64,000 bases of DNA from Agapanthus africanus (GCA_030015575.1 JASDDO010000016.1:178558815-178622814), one strand, 5' to 3'; counted from the first letter of the stretch, positions 33,932 to 48,044 are shown. Notes: generated by a model from the sequence alone, not told the origin. Translations and numbers: made by a program.

Positions 33932-36129
33932 TGTAGGGTTCCTAGGCACTCTTGTGAAGGTTCGTAAGGCATCAAACATGCCCGGATTAAATTTTAGACG
34001 TGCCGAACAACCCAAAGCCGGGATCTTTGCTAGATTATTAGGGTTTAACATGCAATAAGATAACTTTTATCTAAGTGTGAGGGATTACAACCTTTGTAGT
34101 CCGCTCCTTCACTTCACAAGCTCCGAGTAGAAGTCTCTTTCCCGCGATCCACGATCTCCCGGACTCATGAGAGGCTCCACGACTCGAACGATCCATTCTA
34201 GCTCGTCGTATTCCAAATCTCCGATGATCTACCTCTAGGTTGCTTCGACTCAAGCTTTCTCACTCTTAAAGAAGAGAACACACTAATCTCAAGGGCTAGA
34301 TGAGATGAGGATGAGAGAGTAGTGATTTAGCTTTCTTTTTATATCATTTTCTCATAATCTTTCATCACATAAGAATTTTCAAGAGAGTTTCTTCTTTCAA
34401 GAGAGAAGAAGAAGATGATAATGGAAAAAGAATAATGATAATCCATTTTCTTTTGTGATGAATAGAAATAAAACATATGATTGATCTTTTAACCATGGTC
34501 AAGGATGATTGGATAAAAATGAGTAGAGAATAAACTATAGTTAGGGTTTGGTTTGGTTAATAAATGTGTCATCCATAAATATCTTCACAATGACAAAAGA
34601 AAATGCTTCTAGAAGCAACTTGAAGCAACTAACCCTAATCAAACCCTAACCTCAATTAATCATCCTTAAACATGTTTAACAATTAATCATATCATGTCAC
34701 AATAATATATATCACATATATATTATATATTTGCAACAAAAGAAAATAATACAATTAACATATATCGCATATATATCAATGTATCATCCCGTGAGAAAAT
34801 GAAATATTAAAGCAAGCCAATATTAGATAATGTAATAATATATCATATATATTATTATACATTAAATCATCGAATCAACACTTGAATCGATGATCCGGCT
34901 ATATCGAATATTACCGACTAATATATCATGTACTGATTCATCGAATCAACACTTGATCCGATGACCCGGTTCATATCTAAATATCGCGAGAATCTAATAC
35001 GGTATCCCATATCGCATTATTCTCACTCCTGCACATATCACATATGTGCCACTACTCTGTTTCGCCTGAGCCAAGAAACCTCTGTGTAGGACTCTAAAGA
35101 ATCGTCAATACGCCGGTAGCAGGTGATGATCATATCAAACACCCACAAGCTGCAAGCGGTCAGCTAAACGTAACAGCCACCCAGGTATTGAGCGATCAGA
35201 AGATCAACAAGCTAGCCTGTGCGTTCTCCTGTGAATCCGATCAGTAACACTCCCGTACAGTCCGGTCTGTTCATCTGATATGTCGCATATCAAGTCTAGG
35301 GATGGTATACGTCAGACCCCAGTAACCGATAAGTCGTGTCGATGTGTGGCTGATAACGGGTCGAGAAACTACTAGTAACACTTACCAGTAAATCTCTATA
35401 TCAGCCCTGGCCAGGGACTTCCAGTTATAGCCAATCGAACACAGCACAACATCAACTCCCTATACCGGGAGAGACGAATCCCCTCCTATCGCTCATTGCC
35501 TCCATGTGATTCGGGACTGTACCCAAAAGCCACCGTTTTGCACGCCCTCTTGGACATGGTAAGGTGGAAATCAAAGCACAGTGGGAATCACACATGACTC
35601 TATGACGATCTCGGGTCTTCAGACTACCCTGTACCTGTGTCACCGGAGAACTGCCATCTGACGTGTGGTATATCACCATCTGGGAGTTCTCGGCGAGTCC
35701 GTCCAGTGTACCCAGTCTCTACTGAGCACCCGTACACCATCTCTGATGTCTAACACCGATGGATATGGGATCATCCATCGCCCATCATATGGGTCAAGAT
35801 GCGTATACGCTAGTCTACTCTGGTGTATCGATGCCCTGTCTCGATATACTCTCGACTAGGAACAGTTATAGGATGTACTCATCGACTACCGCGGCCCCAC
35901 TAGTATGATCTCATCATAGTCCCAGTAGTCAAGTACAAGTCCTAAGGGCTTTATCAACATGTGAGAGTAAAACAGTAAACCAATACAAGTCAACATGTTA
36001 AGATAAAGTGAAACCAAATAGCATACTATCATGACGAGCAAGAAAGTCATCTCTTTATATAACCAAGCATCCATTATAATATACATCATATGTACAACAA
36101 TGGCCTCTAGGGCATATACATAACTAACA
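33932..36129 (-). repeat. Element H, left-hand LTR
   Basis: TGTAGGGTTCCTAGGCACTC...ATAACTAACA, 2198 bp, 3' LTR in element sense. It holds two TTGAT-type hairpins (about 34866-34960), GAGAACT/AGTTCTC (35646-35691), TATGAT/ATCATA (35904-35918) and a telo-box AAACCCTAA (34641-34649). Confidence 0.95.
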
Positions 36130-36143
36130 ATCTCCCACTTGCA

Positions 36144-39100
36144 CTAAGGCCAGCTGCTGTAGTATCTCATACCTAGCATCCCGAATAATCTCTCAAACTG
36201 TATCTGGGGAATAGCCTTCGTGAATGGATCCGCAGTGTTGTCCTTCGTATCTACTCTCCTGACCTCGATCTCCCGGCGATCAACTATCTCCCTGATCAGG
36301 TGATACCGCCTCAGAATATGTTTGGACTTCTGATGGGACCTGGGTTCCTTGGCTAACGCCACAGCTCCATTGTTATCGCAATACAGAGGTATTGGATGCT
36401 CAATGGATGGAACCACACCAAGTTCACTAATGAACTTCTTGATCCAGACAGCCTCTTTGGCAGCATCGTTGGCAGCGATGTATTCAGCCTCCATCGTTGA
36501 GTCCGCAACGGTATCCTGTTTGGAACTCTTCCAACATACCGCCCCTCCATTTAGGGTAAAGACAAAACCCGAATGCGACTTAGAGTCGTCCTTATCACTT
36601 TGGAAGCTGGAATCGGTAAAGGACTCCACCTGGAGTTCTCCGTTACCATACACCAAGAACATCTCCTTAGTCCTTCGTAAGTACTTGAGAATGTTCTTCA
36701 CTGCTGTCCAATGACTCTCTCCAGGATCTGCTTGATACCGACTCACTACACTTAGTGAGTATGCTACATCGGGTCTGGTACATAGCATCGCATACATGAT
36801 AGAGCCTACTGCCGAAGCATAGGGTATCCCTTGCATGCGAGCTCTCTCCAAATCAGTCTTGGGAGACATCTCTTTGGAGAGAGTGAGTCCAGAGATCGTG
36901 GGTTGGTTCCCACGCTTGGATTCTTCCATACTAAACCTCTTTAGTATGGTGTCAATGTACCTGGATTGGGACAATCCCAGTATCCTTTTAGATCTATCTC
37001 TATAGATCATGATTCCCAATATGCAGGAGGCATCACCTAGATCTTTCATTGAGAATCTCTGTGATAAGAAGAGCTTGACTGATTGCAGCATAGGAATATC
37101 ATTTCCTATCAAGAGTATGTCATCCACGTACAATACGAGGAAGACTACCTTACCCTCTGCTACCTTCTTATAGATACAAGGTTCATCTATATTTTTGATG
37201 AAGTCAAACTCTTTGACTACAACATCAAAACAGATGTTCCAACTCCGCGATGCTTGCTTTAACCCATAAATGGATTTAAGCAGCTTGCACACCTTTCCGC
37301 TGCTCCCACTATCTACGAAGCCCTCTGGCTGAGTCATGTACACGCACTCTTCTAAATCACCGTTTAGAAAGGCGGTCTTAACATCCATTTGCCAGATTTC
37401 GTAGTCATGGTATGCAGCAATGGCAAGTAAGATCCGGATGGACTTAAGCATAGTCACTGGAGAAAAGGTTTCGTCATAATCCACACCTGGTCGTTGACGA
37501 AATCCTTTTGCTACAAGTCTAGCTTTGAAAGTCTCAACTTTTCCATCTACACCAAATTTCTTTTTAAAAATCCACTTGCTCCCAATGGGTTTTACCCCCT
37601 CAGGAGCATTTTCTAAAATCCATACTTTATTGGTGTACATGGATTCCATCTCAGATCGCATTGCATCCAGCCATTTCACAGAGTCACCACTCGTGATGGC
37701 CTGCTCGAAACTAGTTGGTTCATCATCATCCATGATGCAATCCTCGCTTCCACCATCAATGAGAAAACCGTAGTATCTCTCAGGTGGACGAGAAACCCTA
37801 CTAGATCTGCGGAGAGGCTGGGGTTCGTCGGGTACTACTGAATCCTCTGGTTCTACTAAATCATCAGTTGTAATTTGTGTATCTGGAACCTCTTCCAGCT
37901 CTACCTCTTTGCCACTAATTTCTTTTGCAAGAAATTCCCTTTCCAAAAAGGTGGCATGTTGAGCAACAAATACTTTTTGTTCCTCAGCATGGTAGAAAAA
38001 ATATCCTTGAGAATTCTTTGGATATCCCACAAATTTGCAAAGGACTGATCGTGCCTCGAGTTTGTCTGGATTTTGTCTTTTGACATAGGCTGGACAACCC
38101 CATATCTTAACTCGTTTAAAATATGGTCTCTTCCCACTCCATATCTCATATGGTGTGGTAGGTACAGATTTAGATGGAACTAGATTCAATATGTATATGG
38201 CTGTCTCAAGCGCATATCCCCAGAAGGAAATAGGTAACTCAGCATCGCTCATCATAGATCGCACCATATCTAATAGGGTCCGATTCCTTCGTTCCGATAC
38301 ACCGTTGTGCTGTGGTGTATAAGGAGGAGTAAGCTGAGAGAGAATCCCATTCTCTTTTAAATAATCTAAAAACTCACCGCTTAAGTATTCACCTCCTCGA
38401 TCAGATCGAAGAATCTTAATACTTTTGCCCGTTTGGTTCTCTACTTCGTGTTTATATTCTCTGAATTTCTCAAAAGCTTCAGACTTGTGTTTCATCAGGA
38501 ACACATATCCGAATCTTGAGAGATCGTCAGTGAATGTAATGAAGTAGGAAGAACCGTTCCTGGCATGCGTAGACATGGGACCGCATACATCACTATGTAC
38601 CAGTCCTAAGAGTTCGGTAACTCTTTCTCCGTGTCCACTAAACGGAGCTTTGGTCATTTTTCCTTTGAGACATGAATGGCAAGTATCATAAGATGATAAT
38701 TCGAACGAATTCAAATAACCATCTCTATGTAACTTAGCCAGTCGTGTCGCATTGATATGACCAAGTCTACAATGCTACAAGTAGGATTCGTTCACTTCTG
38801 AACTTTTCCTCTTGTGTGTGTTTTGTATATTTAGGACTGTATTCTGATTTAGAATGAATATGCCATTATGTAACGAGCCTGATGCAATCAACTTTTGATC
38901 TAGGAATATGTTCATAACATTATCCTGTACTACAAAATTATATCCCTCTTTACTCAATAAAGAAACTGATATAATGTTGCACATCATGTTCGGTATATAA
39001 TAGCACTCATTTAGAATCAGTGTATTACGACTTGGTAATACAAGGTGATATTCGCCAACTGCTTTGGCTACAATACTTGCACCGTTCCCTACTTGAACGG

Positions 39101-39257
39101 AATGATCACCTTTTCCCAGTTCTCTACTTTTACGTAGCCCATGTAACTGTTTACATATGTGGGATCCTGATCCGGTATCTAATACCCAGGACGTAGGGTG
39201 AACTGAGAAACAGTTCTCAATAACAAACACACCTGAAGAAGATGCATCAACATGCAT
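36144..39257 (-). pseudogene. Element H Pol (protease to RNase H)
   Basis: Protease with DTGSGSH near 39190. Integrase triad: Asp in HSDVCGP, Asp in RSDRGGEY and Glu in SERRNRT, the last two 35 residues apart as in retroviral-type integrases. A chromodomain is absent, as expected for copia. RT has SIYGLKQASRSWN and YVDD (residues about 529-532 of the long open part, near 37125). RNase H has VADSTMEAEYIAAND and LYCDNNGAVALAKEPRSHQK and ends RYYSSWP. The long part from integrase to RNase H is one open frame of 856 codons, so this copy kept its enzymes better than A. Confidence 0.9.
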
Positions 39258-39864
39258 GTTCTTTTGGGCGGCGTGAGAATCCAGATATTCTCCTGTTCCT
39301 GTTCAGTCTTATAACTCTTATAAGAAAGAACGGGTCTGACGTTCCCTTGCTCAGTACAATAATCAGGTTCAGTCAATACATCCATATTATTATCTTGATT
39401 ATGGCCTGAAATGGTCGCTACCTGGAGAGAGAGAGAAGAAAACACTTTAGCGTATGCTCTTGCAAGATTAGATTGGTTATTATCTTATCTAATCAGGATG
39501 TCTCCCACTGTTTTTATCAAATCTACCTTAAAACCCTAAAAGGTAAGATTAGCCGGGATTAATTACACCCTACAACTTCGTCAATCTTTCAGCCAGATCA
39601 GTGTCGGTACTTTGAGGGAGGTTCCCCATGCTTTCGCACGGACCTAATTAAAGTAAACCTCGTTTTCCCAGAGGCGTAACCTCGTTAACACTTTTCTAGA
39701 CACCTACTTGAATGACTAATTGTCCTGTGTAAAACTCTCCCAGGAGTAACTCTTACTCGCAGTGGGTATCGGGATCCAACTATCTCATAGGAGGTATGCA
39801 ATCTCATTGCAAATTTCAACACTTGAAATTCCCGATAATGCTTTGCCCCTAGCGATCTATGACC

Positions 39865-40053
39865 TTGACTAAGTCAACAAACCATAAATCGCAAGTCAAG
39901 TTCAACCCGTACATTTCTTGATTGAATTAAACCCACCCGTACGACCCTTGACTGAGTCAACAAGGCCGTGCGAATACCCTAATCCAATCACATCTCATGT
40001 TTTAGCAGATAAGTACTACTTAGCTACCGTACACTACGCCTTGACTAAGTCAA
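39865..40053 (-). promoter_or_regulatory. Leader palindrome triad of H
   Basis: TTGACTAAGTCAA (39865-39877), TTGACTGAGTCAA (39948-39960) and TTGACTAAGTCAA (40041-40053). The first has outer arms GCGAT/ATCGC plus TATG/CATA. The second has CGTACG facing CGTGCG, which pairs with one G-U. Confidence 0.85.
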
Positions 40054-40197
40054 CAAACATAGCACGAATACTAAATAATATCTATCTGAAATGACGGAGG
40101 GCTACGCAGGTTTTTCTGAAAACCCTGAGCGTAATGAACTTGATATCGTCGTAGAATCGAGTAATTTTGAAAAGGAGTGTTTTGAGGCTTTTCTTAG

Positions 40198-40441
40198 TTT
40201 CGCTAACGGGGTCACTCCCGGTGAAGGGATCGTCGGCCCTTTCCTCATCGAATAAGGTGCAGGATATATCATATATACCGCTGTGCAAAGCAAAACACTA
40301 AAAGCAATCAAAAGACAAACCGCATTTTGTAGCATCTGCTAGTTTTGCTAAAGGAGTCACTCCCGGTGAAGGGATCTCGGTCCTTTCCTCATCGAATAAG
40401 GTGCAGGATATATCGTATATATCACTGTGCAAAGCAAAACT
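40198..40441 (-). repeat. Two-unit direct repeat in the H leader
   Basis: Units from about 40198 and 40341 share GTCACTCCCGGTGAAGGGAT, CCTTTCCTCATCGAATAAGG, TGCAGGATATATC and CTGTGCAAAGCAAAAC. The two are more alike than those of B or F, so the doubling is either newer or homogenised here. Confidence 0.9.
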
Positions 40442-41829
40442 GTAGCTACCCTTTTTATAAAGTTTTTGATTCTACAACATCTTTAGGTTTCTTTTCTTTT
40501 ATTAATCTCATTAATAAAAATCCCATCAGCTTATGCTTCCTAAGCATCACAGAAGAAACGAAAGCAGTAATATTTATATATCAGCATATATATATAGTAT
40601 AAGCATTCGTCTCAGGCAGTAATATGATCTCATCACAGAACATTGCAGCAGAAGAACATATATGAAATATTGGATATACTAGGACGTCCGTGTTTTTAAT
40701 ACGAGCCTGTATAAAACACGGATTCCACGGTCGCGACGAATAGCCAAACCCACATCCCAAGACCCCTACGAGAGCGGCAAGTAACACTGCCAATTCTAGG
40801 GTTAGGAGACCCGGTCTCGACTCCTCGAGATGGCCTCCCACTGGACCCTAGAACCCGGTTACTTGTGCTCCCCTCCTTGGGTCTACCTAATGCGGAAAAG
40901 TAAATAATATACACTGGTGACAGCAACCGCATCCTGGAAGTGCCCCAAATAAAAGAATATTACATTACAAATGAATTTTACATGAATGAAAATAAGAACC
41001 CTCATCTCACATAAAACCCCGGCTATTCTGATCGCGACGATCCAATATAACATATCACAGCAACACATAATATCTCATATCATCAACGTAAGCAAGTATG
41101 TGTATCCCGATTGTCGTTGATGTATAGCAACGAAGCCGGCGATACACCACATACTACGCTTACGGTCACAGAAAAGAAAGTGTAAAACTACAATATTTGG
41201 AATCCACAATCACTTTAGACATCATAAATCCGAAATATCACATACACCGCATTTCATGCCTAACTCTATAAATTCCACATATTGTATCACATTCCAGATA
41301 AATATACAGTATTAAACTTTCCGAACAGATAATCAAACACCCAAAATTTCCCAAAGTGCTCAACTCTTGAGCGGAGTTCAAATAATCCCAGAATATGTCA
41401 CAGTACCGGTGATCCAGCCGTAGAAGGGTCAAGCCAATGCCTCACATGTGGCACGCCGTACTGCCCCAAACCCGAAGGTTCAAAAGGCAGTTCAAGACGG
41501 TCATATAATCGAGTTAAGGTTTGTTGTCTTCTAGAGGGTCCACCGCTTAACTTGTACAATTTTCCGAAAGATTTAAACCCAATAAAAATTCAACGCTTGA
41601 AAGTTTGTCGTGCCGGGAAAAAGTCGGTTAATGATATCCGTTCAACTAGTTTAACAATTTCTAAATATCCGGAAAGAAATACGAACTTAAATATTCCGAT
41701 CGAGTCTACTATTACAAAACAAACCCCAGAATTTTAAACACCTGGAACAGAATAAAAATATCCAGAATGGTCAACAAGTACCTACGGGAATTACCATGAA
41801 GCCACGTGTCCTGATCTTACTGTTCCGCC

Positions 41830-41870
41830 GCGGAAGCGCCGCTCAAGACATGCTTGTGCCGCGCTTCCGC
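41830..41870 (-). promoter_or_regulatory. GC-rich leader hairpin of H
   Basis: GCGGAAGCGC (41830-41839) pairs with GCGCTTCCGC (41861-41870); inside, CAAG/CTTG can pair. Confidence 0.85.
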
Positions 41871-42058
41871 CGCTGTTTAGTGGAATTAGAGGCTCGGATT
41901 TTATGGTAATTCTTATAATTGCCTGCTGATTTTTTTACATATTTTTAATTCAGAAAAATCCTAAATTTTAAAAAATTTCCAGAGAAGGGGTTTTTTTCGT
42001 CGTTTCGCGTTCGATCGGAGTTTTAACTTCGTAAACACATCGCCTAATGCTCTAGCTA

Positions 42059-42072
42059 GGCTCTGATACCAC
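42059..42072 (-). other. Primer binding site of H
   Basis: Displayed GGCTCTGATACCAC beside the 5' LTR. Confidence 0.95.
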
Positions 42073-44270
42073 TGTAGGGTTCCTAGGCACTCTTGTGAAG
42101 GTTCGTAAGGCATCAAACATGCCCGGATTAAATTTTATACGTGCCGAACAACCCAAAGCCGGGATCTTTGCTAGATTATTAGGGTTTAACATGCAATAAG
42201 ATAACTTTTATCTAAGTGTGAGGGATTACAACCTTTGTAGTCCGCTCCTTCACTTCACAAGCTCCGAGTAGAAGTCCCTTTGCCGCGATCCACGATCTCC
42301 CGAACTCATGAGAGGCTCCACGACTCGAACGATCCATTCTAGCTCGTCGTATTCCAAATCTCCGATGATCTACCTCGAGATTGCTTCGACTCAAGCTTTC
42401 TCACTCTTAAAGAAGAGAACACACTAATCTCAAGGGCTAGATGAGATGAGGATGAGAGAGTAGTGATTTAGCTTTCTTTTTATATCATTTTCTCATAATC
42501 TTTCATCACATAAGAATTTTCAAGAGAGCTTCTTCTTTCAAGAGGGAAGAAGAAGATGATAATGGAAAAAGAATAATGATAATCCATTATCTTTTGTGAT
42601 GAATAGAAATAAAACATATGATTGATCTTTTAACCATGGTCAAGGATGATTGGATAAAAATGAGTAGAGAATAAACTATAGTTAGGGTTTGGTTTGGTTA
42701 ATAAATGTGTCATCCATAAATATCTTCACAATGACAAAAGAAAATGCTTCTAGAAGCAACTTGAAGCAACTAACCCTAATCAAACCCTAACCTCAATTAA
42801 TCATCCTTAAACATGTTTAACAATTAATCATATCATGTCACAATAATATATATCACATATATATTATATATTTGCAACAAAAGAAAATAATACAATTAAC
42901 ATATATCGCATATATATCAATGTATCATCCCGTGAGAAAATGAAATATTAAAGCAAGCCAATATTAGATAATGTAATAATATATCATATATATTATTATA
43001 CATTAAATCATCGAATCAACACTTGAATCGATGATCCGGCTATATCGAATATTACCGACTAATATATCATGTACCGATTCATCGAATCAACACTTGATCC
43101 GATGACCCGGTTCATATCTAAATATCGCGAGAATCTAATACGGTATCCCATATTGCATTATTCTCGCTCCTGCGCATATCACATATGTGCCACTACTCTG
43201 TTTCGCCTGAGCCAAGAAACCTCTGTGTAGGACTCTAAAGAATCGTCAATACGCTGGTAGCAGGTGATGATCATATCAAACACCCACAAGCTGCAAGCGG
43301 TCAGCTAAACGTAACAGCCACCCAGGTATTGAGCGATCAGAAGATCAACAAGCTAGCCTGTGCGTTCTCCTGTGAATCCGATCAGTAACACTCCCGTACA
43401 GTCCGGTCTGTTCGTCTGATATGTCGCATATCAAGTCTAGGGGTGGTATACGTCAGACCCCAGTAACCGATAAGTCGTGTCGATGTGTGGCTCATAACGG
43501 GTCGAGAAACTACTAGTAACACTTACCAGTAAATCTCTATATCAGCCCTGGCCAGGGACTTCCAGTTATAGCCAATCGAACACAGCACAACATCAACTCC
43601 CTATACCGGAAGAGACGAATCCCTTCCTATCGCTCATTGCCTCCATGTGATTCGGGACTGTACCCAAAAGCCACCGTTTTGCACGCCCTCTTGGACGTGG
43701 TAAGGTGGAAATCAAAGCACAGTGGGAATCACACAAGACTCTATGACGATCTCGGGTCTTCAGACTACCCTGTACCTGTGTCACCGGAGAACTGCCATCT
43801 GACGTGTGGTATATCACCATCTGGGAGTTCTCGGCGAGTCCGTCCAGTGTACCCAGTCTCTACTGAGCACCCGTACACCATCTCTGATGTCTAATACCGA
43901 TGGATATGGGATCATCCATCGCCCATCATATGGGTCAAGATGCGTATACGCTAGTCTACTTTGGTGTATCGATGCCCTGTCTCGATATACTCTCGACTAG
44001 GAACAGTTATAGGATGTACTCATCGACTACCGCGGCCCCACTAGTATGATCTCATCATAGTCCCAGTAGTCGAGTACAAGTCCTAAAGGCTTTATCAACA
44101 TGTGAGAGTAAAACAGTAAACCAATACAAGTCAACATGTTAAGATAAAGTGAAACCAAATAGCATACTATCATGACGAGCAAGAAAGTCATCTCTATATA
44201 TAACCAAGCATCCATTATAATATACATCATATGTACAACAATGGCCTCTAGGGCATATACATAACTAACA
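42073..44270 (-). repeat. Element H, right-hand LTR
   Basis: 2198 bp, the same length as the copy at 33932; 5' LTR in element sense. The telo-box is at 42782-42790. Confidence 0.95.
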
Positions 44271-44275
44271 CTTTC

Positions 44276-46600
44276 TATGTCTCTCTATATCTCAAGTTCG
44301 CGGAGAAACCCATCTCCCGAAATGAGCAATACCTGTCTTAGAATGTGTCTGGATGTCTGATGGGACATAGCTCATAAATGAACTCCAAACCCAAACTTCT
44401 TAGACTGTATCGTCAACTGAACTTAATCAGTATCCTGCGCCATGCCACCCTCAGTATTGCCTTGGACCACCTGTCCAAAATACTGCCCCTCATCGGAGGG
44501 AAAACTATAACTCTGACAACCTCCTTGTCGTCCAGGTCACCTTGGAAGCCTGGAATTATAACTGTCTCCCGAATGGGGCTGTCGTTATCATATCCCTAGA
44601 ACATCCACTTATGTTCTAAAACTGCTTCCGACTGTTTCTCCAGGGTTGGATTAAATGTCAACTTATTGCATCTAGTGCAAGAACAACATCTGGTGTGGTA
44701 CTTGACATCTCATGATTGACTCAATTGCCTGAGCAAGTGATCTGCCAATCATACACGTCCCTCTCCCCTTCAGTCTGTAAGACACCTTTGGAGAAGGTGA
44801 CTCCATCTTCTGCAGGTACACTACCGTGCATGGAGTCGTCCATTCTAAATACTCTTAGAATGCTGTCAAAGTACCCTGATTGGGAAACCACCCAAATCTA
44901 GATCTAAAACCATAGATCTAGTAACCAGTATGTCTGATATAATATCCAAGTCCTGTGTGGAGAAACCACTGTGTGACGACCAAAGTATAACCGATTGTAG
45001 TATAGGAGTTTCTTTTCCTACTCTGTGTATGTCATCCAAATACCAGGATATCACACCCTACTACCTTCTCAACAGATCCATCCCTTATTCTGATGAAGTC
45101 AAACCCATGACTGTCACGTCAGAAATAGATGATCTATCTCCGCTACATCTGCTTTAGTCTATAAATAGACATAAGCTATCTGTCCACCAATGCTTCCGCT
45201 GCTCCCACTGACTACGACAACCCTCTGGCAGAGTCATATAGACGTACACTTCTAAAACGAGTTCAGAACGACGCTATACTCATCCTCCCGCCGGGTCTCG
45301 CAGCCTGGAACAACAGCAATGGTAATTGTGGGTAAACAAGAACTTCCCTGTCACCGTCCTTGAGGCTACCGTAGTACCTCTCGGGTGCCTGAAGTTACCC
45401 ACCTTATCTGCGGAGTGGCCAATGGAATGTCAATCCAGATTGAATCTTTAGGTTCCTTATCAAATCTTCAGTAATCGTTTGTGGTTCTGGAATCACTTCC
45501 AGTTCTACCATACTCCCACTGCTGTTTTTCTGAAAAAGTACATTTTTTAAAATAAAACTGTGGCGAGTCTAGAACAATATCGCTATTGTTCATCCAGATG
45601 GTAGAAAGTCAACCCTTGTCATAGCCTGGGTCAACCCACAAACAGCCATTACAGAAACGTGCCTTGAGTTGTCCAGTGTCTGGTTTTAATCATAAACCGG
45701 ACAACTCCCCGTACCTTAACATCGTTAAGATACGAACTGTTCTATATCCCATATAGGACCAGAGGCACTGATTTAATTGAACCAGATTCAAATCATGCAG
45801 CTATATCTAGTGCATGTCAGCTAAATGGAAGGAGGCTGATCAGCGTTACACAACTTAGGAGCATTTCCAATTATGAGTAACCTGAAAGAGAAGCAAGATC
45901 TCTTGTCATTACTATCAACTGAATACCATGCACAAGTGTCCACATATTCGATTGCTTTGAAGAATCCCGATACTTGCTACACCTGGTTCTCTACTCTATT
46001 CAAATACCTATAACTTCTCAAAATTCAGACCCTGTGTTTCCGCGAAACACCTGTCTAAAAACTAGAGAAGTCATAAGTAAACCGAATATAGTACGAGGAC
46101 CAACCCCTCTGTCCTGATGGACCCTAGACAACATACAATACTCTGTATAAGTCCCTTGAGTCTGATAACTCATTCACTGTGTGTCGTAGGTTGAAAACTG
46201 TACTTATGGTTAAGAAGAATTACACCGCTGCTTAATGATCCTTACCTAACCATCCACTGATATAGGTAAATGTCATAGACATAATTTCAGAAAGGTATAT
46301 CTCACTCTATGAAAATAGACGTACAGATATATCAATTTGAAATTGGTGCATAACAGCGGATATTCAAAACCAAATATTTGCCGACCGGCAAACTACCCAG
46401 GCGACTTCCTCAAATATCACCGATTACAACGAATCCCGATATAATGAGGATGATCACTTAATTCCCAATAACTTACTCCCACTCATCATCTGTAAAACCA
46501 TACAGATGCGAGAATCATACCTGGTAAATACATACCCTGGAGCAAGTGTCTAATCGGGAAATCAGTTTTCCATTAACAGTACACAGTGAAATTGAAACAT
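44276..46600 (-). pseudogene. Element F, faint pol remnant
   Basis: Aligns with B 19320-21650 and is eroded in the same way. GATGGGACATAGC, CTTTAGTCTATAAATAGAC, CCGCTGCTCCCACTGACTACG and GGAATCACTTCCAGTTCTACC mark RNase H to RT positions. No usable reading frame. Confidence 0.75.
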
Positions 46601-47560
46601 TGAAATGTTTCGATGGGGTATTCCGGTATTCCTAGTAATGCCTCTTCCAGATTCACGACTGTAACCGTATAGTTCTTTGCCACCTCTCCAAATCCCTTCA
46701 TATGTCTTTAGTCTTTACCTTCTGCACACCCCTTTAGGCCAAATGGTTTTCTTCCTTCCCTACCGTTCGGCACCAGCCTATGGTTTGGAAGAAGACTATC
46801 CAATAAGCATAATGGGTGTACTGTCCTAATCCTAGGAGCACTCGCAATGCGAGAGAAGGTGAGGATAAAGGACAACCGAATAAACCTTATTCCTATTTCT
46901 CCTGAACCAGAATCCATCCCCGAACTGGAACAAGTTCCTTTCGAGTTCGTATATAACCATAGGATGGAGTATCCAATAAACTGTGGATCTTCGTAGTGAT
47001 ACGGAGTGTCCTGGAGAAATACAAAGGTGATTTTAGGATTGGCGAAGAAATACCTGGTTTGGTCGTGAATATCTGTTGCAATTTACTTTGCCCTCTTACT
47101 AATCCCTTGCTTTGTCTTACCCTAATACCTTCTGCACACCATCGTTATGCTAATTGGTTTTCTTCATTCCCTACCGTTCGGCACCAGCCTAAGGTTTGGA
47201 AGAAGACTATCCAATTTGCGTAATAGGTGTACTATCTCCTAAACCAAGGAGTACTCACAACTTGAGAGAAGGTAAAAGGAAAAGACAACTGAATAGTCCT
47301 ATCCGTTTCCTCCAGAACCTGAAACCATCCTCGAATAAATTCTTTCGAGTTCGTATCTAACCATACGATGGTTTTGTCCAATGGAAGTGGACGTTCGTAG
47401 TAATACGGGGTGTCCTGGAGAAAAGGGTAAAAGAAGGAGTGGCAATGAGGTTCGCAACTCTGACAATCCAAAAGCTAGTGTTTAAGAAGGTTCGGTCAAC
47501 TTGGTCACTGAGTCATAGTCTTAGGGTCGGGTCAATGGTCGCTGCCAAAGAGAGAGAGAA
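46601..47560 (-). repeat. Element F, tandem duplication in the Gag position
   Basis: Two diverged units of about 415 bp (from about 46741 and 47155), colinear with B 21781-22600. They share TTCCCTACCGTTCGGCACC, TTTCGAGTTCGTAT and GTGTCCTGGAGAAA. The border GAGAGAGAGAAAAGAAACACTCAGCG follows at about 47551. Confidence 0.75.
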
Positions 47561-47850
47561 AAGAAACACTCAGCGTGCACTCTAACCTAGATCAGAATGG
47601 TTACCAATTTATCTTATCTGGAAACCTCCCACTGTACCTCAAATTCTCCTCCAAACCTGAAAGAAGAATTAGTCGGGGTCACCCGAGGAGTAAACCAACT
47701 CATCAGTGGGAATCGGGATCCAACTCTCATCGCATGATAACGTGACGGAATCCGCTCACGTCATCACACTCCAGAAGGTATGCGCATATCTGGCAAGTTT
47801 CAGTTCTTTTGAAACTCCCGATGTGTTTTCTGCCCCATGCTCTTATGACC

Positions 47851-48044
47851 TTGGCGTGAGGTCAAAATATCATAAGTCACATGTCAAGTTCTGCCCATCA
47901 TTATCCAGGTTAATTTGAACCCACCCGTACATACCTTTGACGTAGGCCAAAATAGTAGTACGACTGTCCCAAACCAACGCATCTATCTATGCAACAGATA
48001 AATACCCGACAGCTACCAAACACTATGCCTTGGCGTGAGGTCAA
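47851..48044 (-). promoter_or_regulatory. Leader palindrome triad of F
   Basis: TTGGCGTGAGGTCAA (47851-47865), TTGACGTAGGCCAA (47937-47950) and TTGGCGTGAGGTCAA (48030-48044). Outer arms: CTTATGA/TCATAAG, CGTAC/GTACG, CTATG/CATAG. Confidence 0.85.

Larger units (their letters stand above)
39258..42058 (-). mobile_element. Element H Gag trace and leader
   Basis: The Gag position (about 39258-39470) is short and shows only the GAGAGAGAGAAGAAAACACTTTAGCG border seen in A and E. The leader then holds a triad, a doubled block, CCCCTACGAGAGCGGCAAG (about 40763) and a GC-rich hairpin. The strongly conserved GCATTCGCCACGGGG block of the other leaders is not evident. No other gene is seen. Confidence 0.8.
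33932..44270 (-). mobile_element. Copia element H (Angela/BARE-1-like)
   Basis: 10.3 kb with target duplication CTTTC (33927-33931, 44271-44275), inserted into F. Both LTRs are 2198 bp and differ at about 26 sites by eye (1.2%). It has the primer binding site, leader, Pol and polypurine tract. Pol is largely open, Gag is poorly preserved, and the element is broken in about three places. LTR family is related to D and I. Confidence 0.95.

Noticed and set aside
34641-34649. Interstitial telomere repeat (AAACCCTAA)
   Set aside because: Single telo-box-like motif next to one imperfect neighbour in LTR H; not an array. Possibly a promoter motif, but not supported further.
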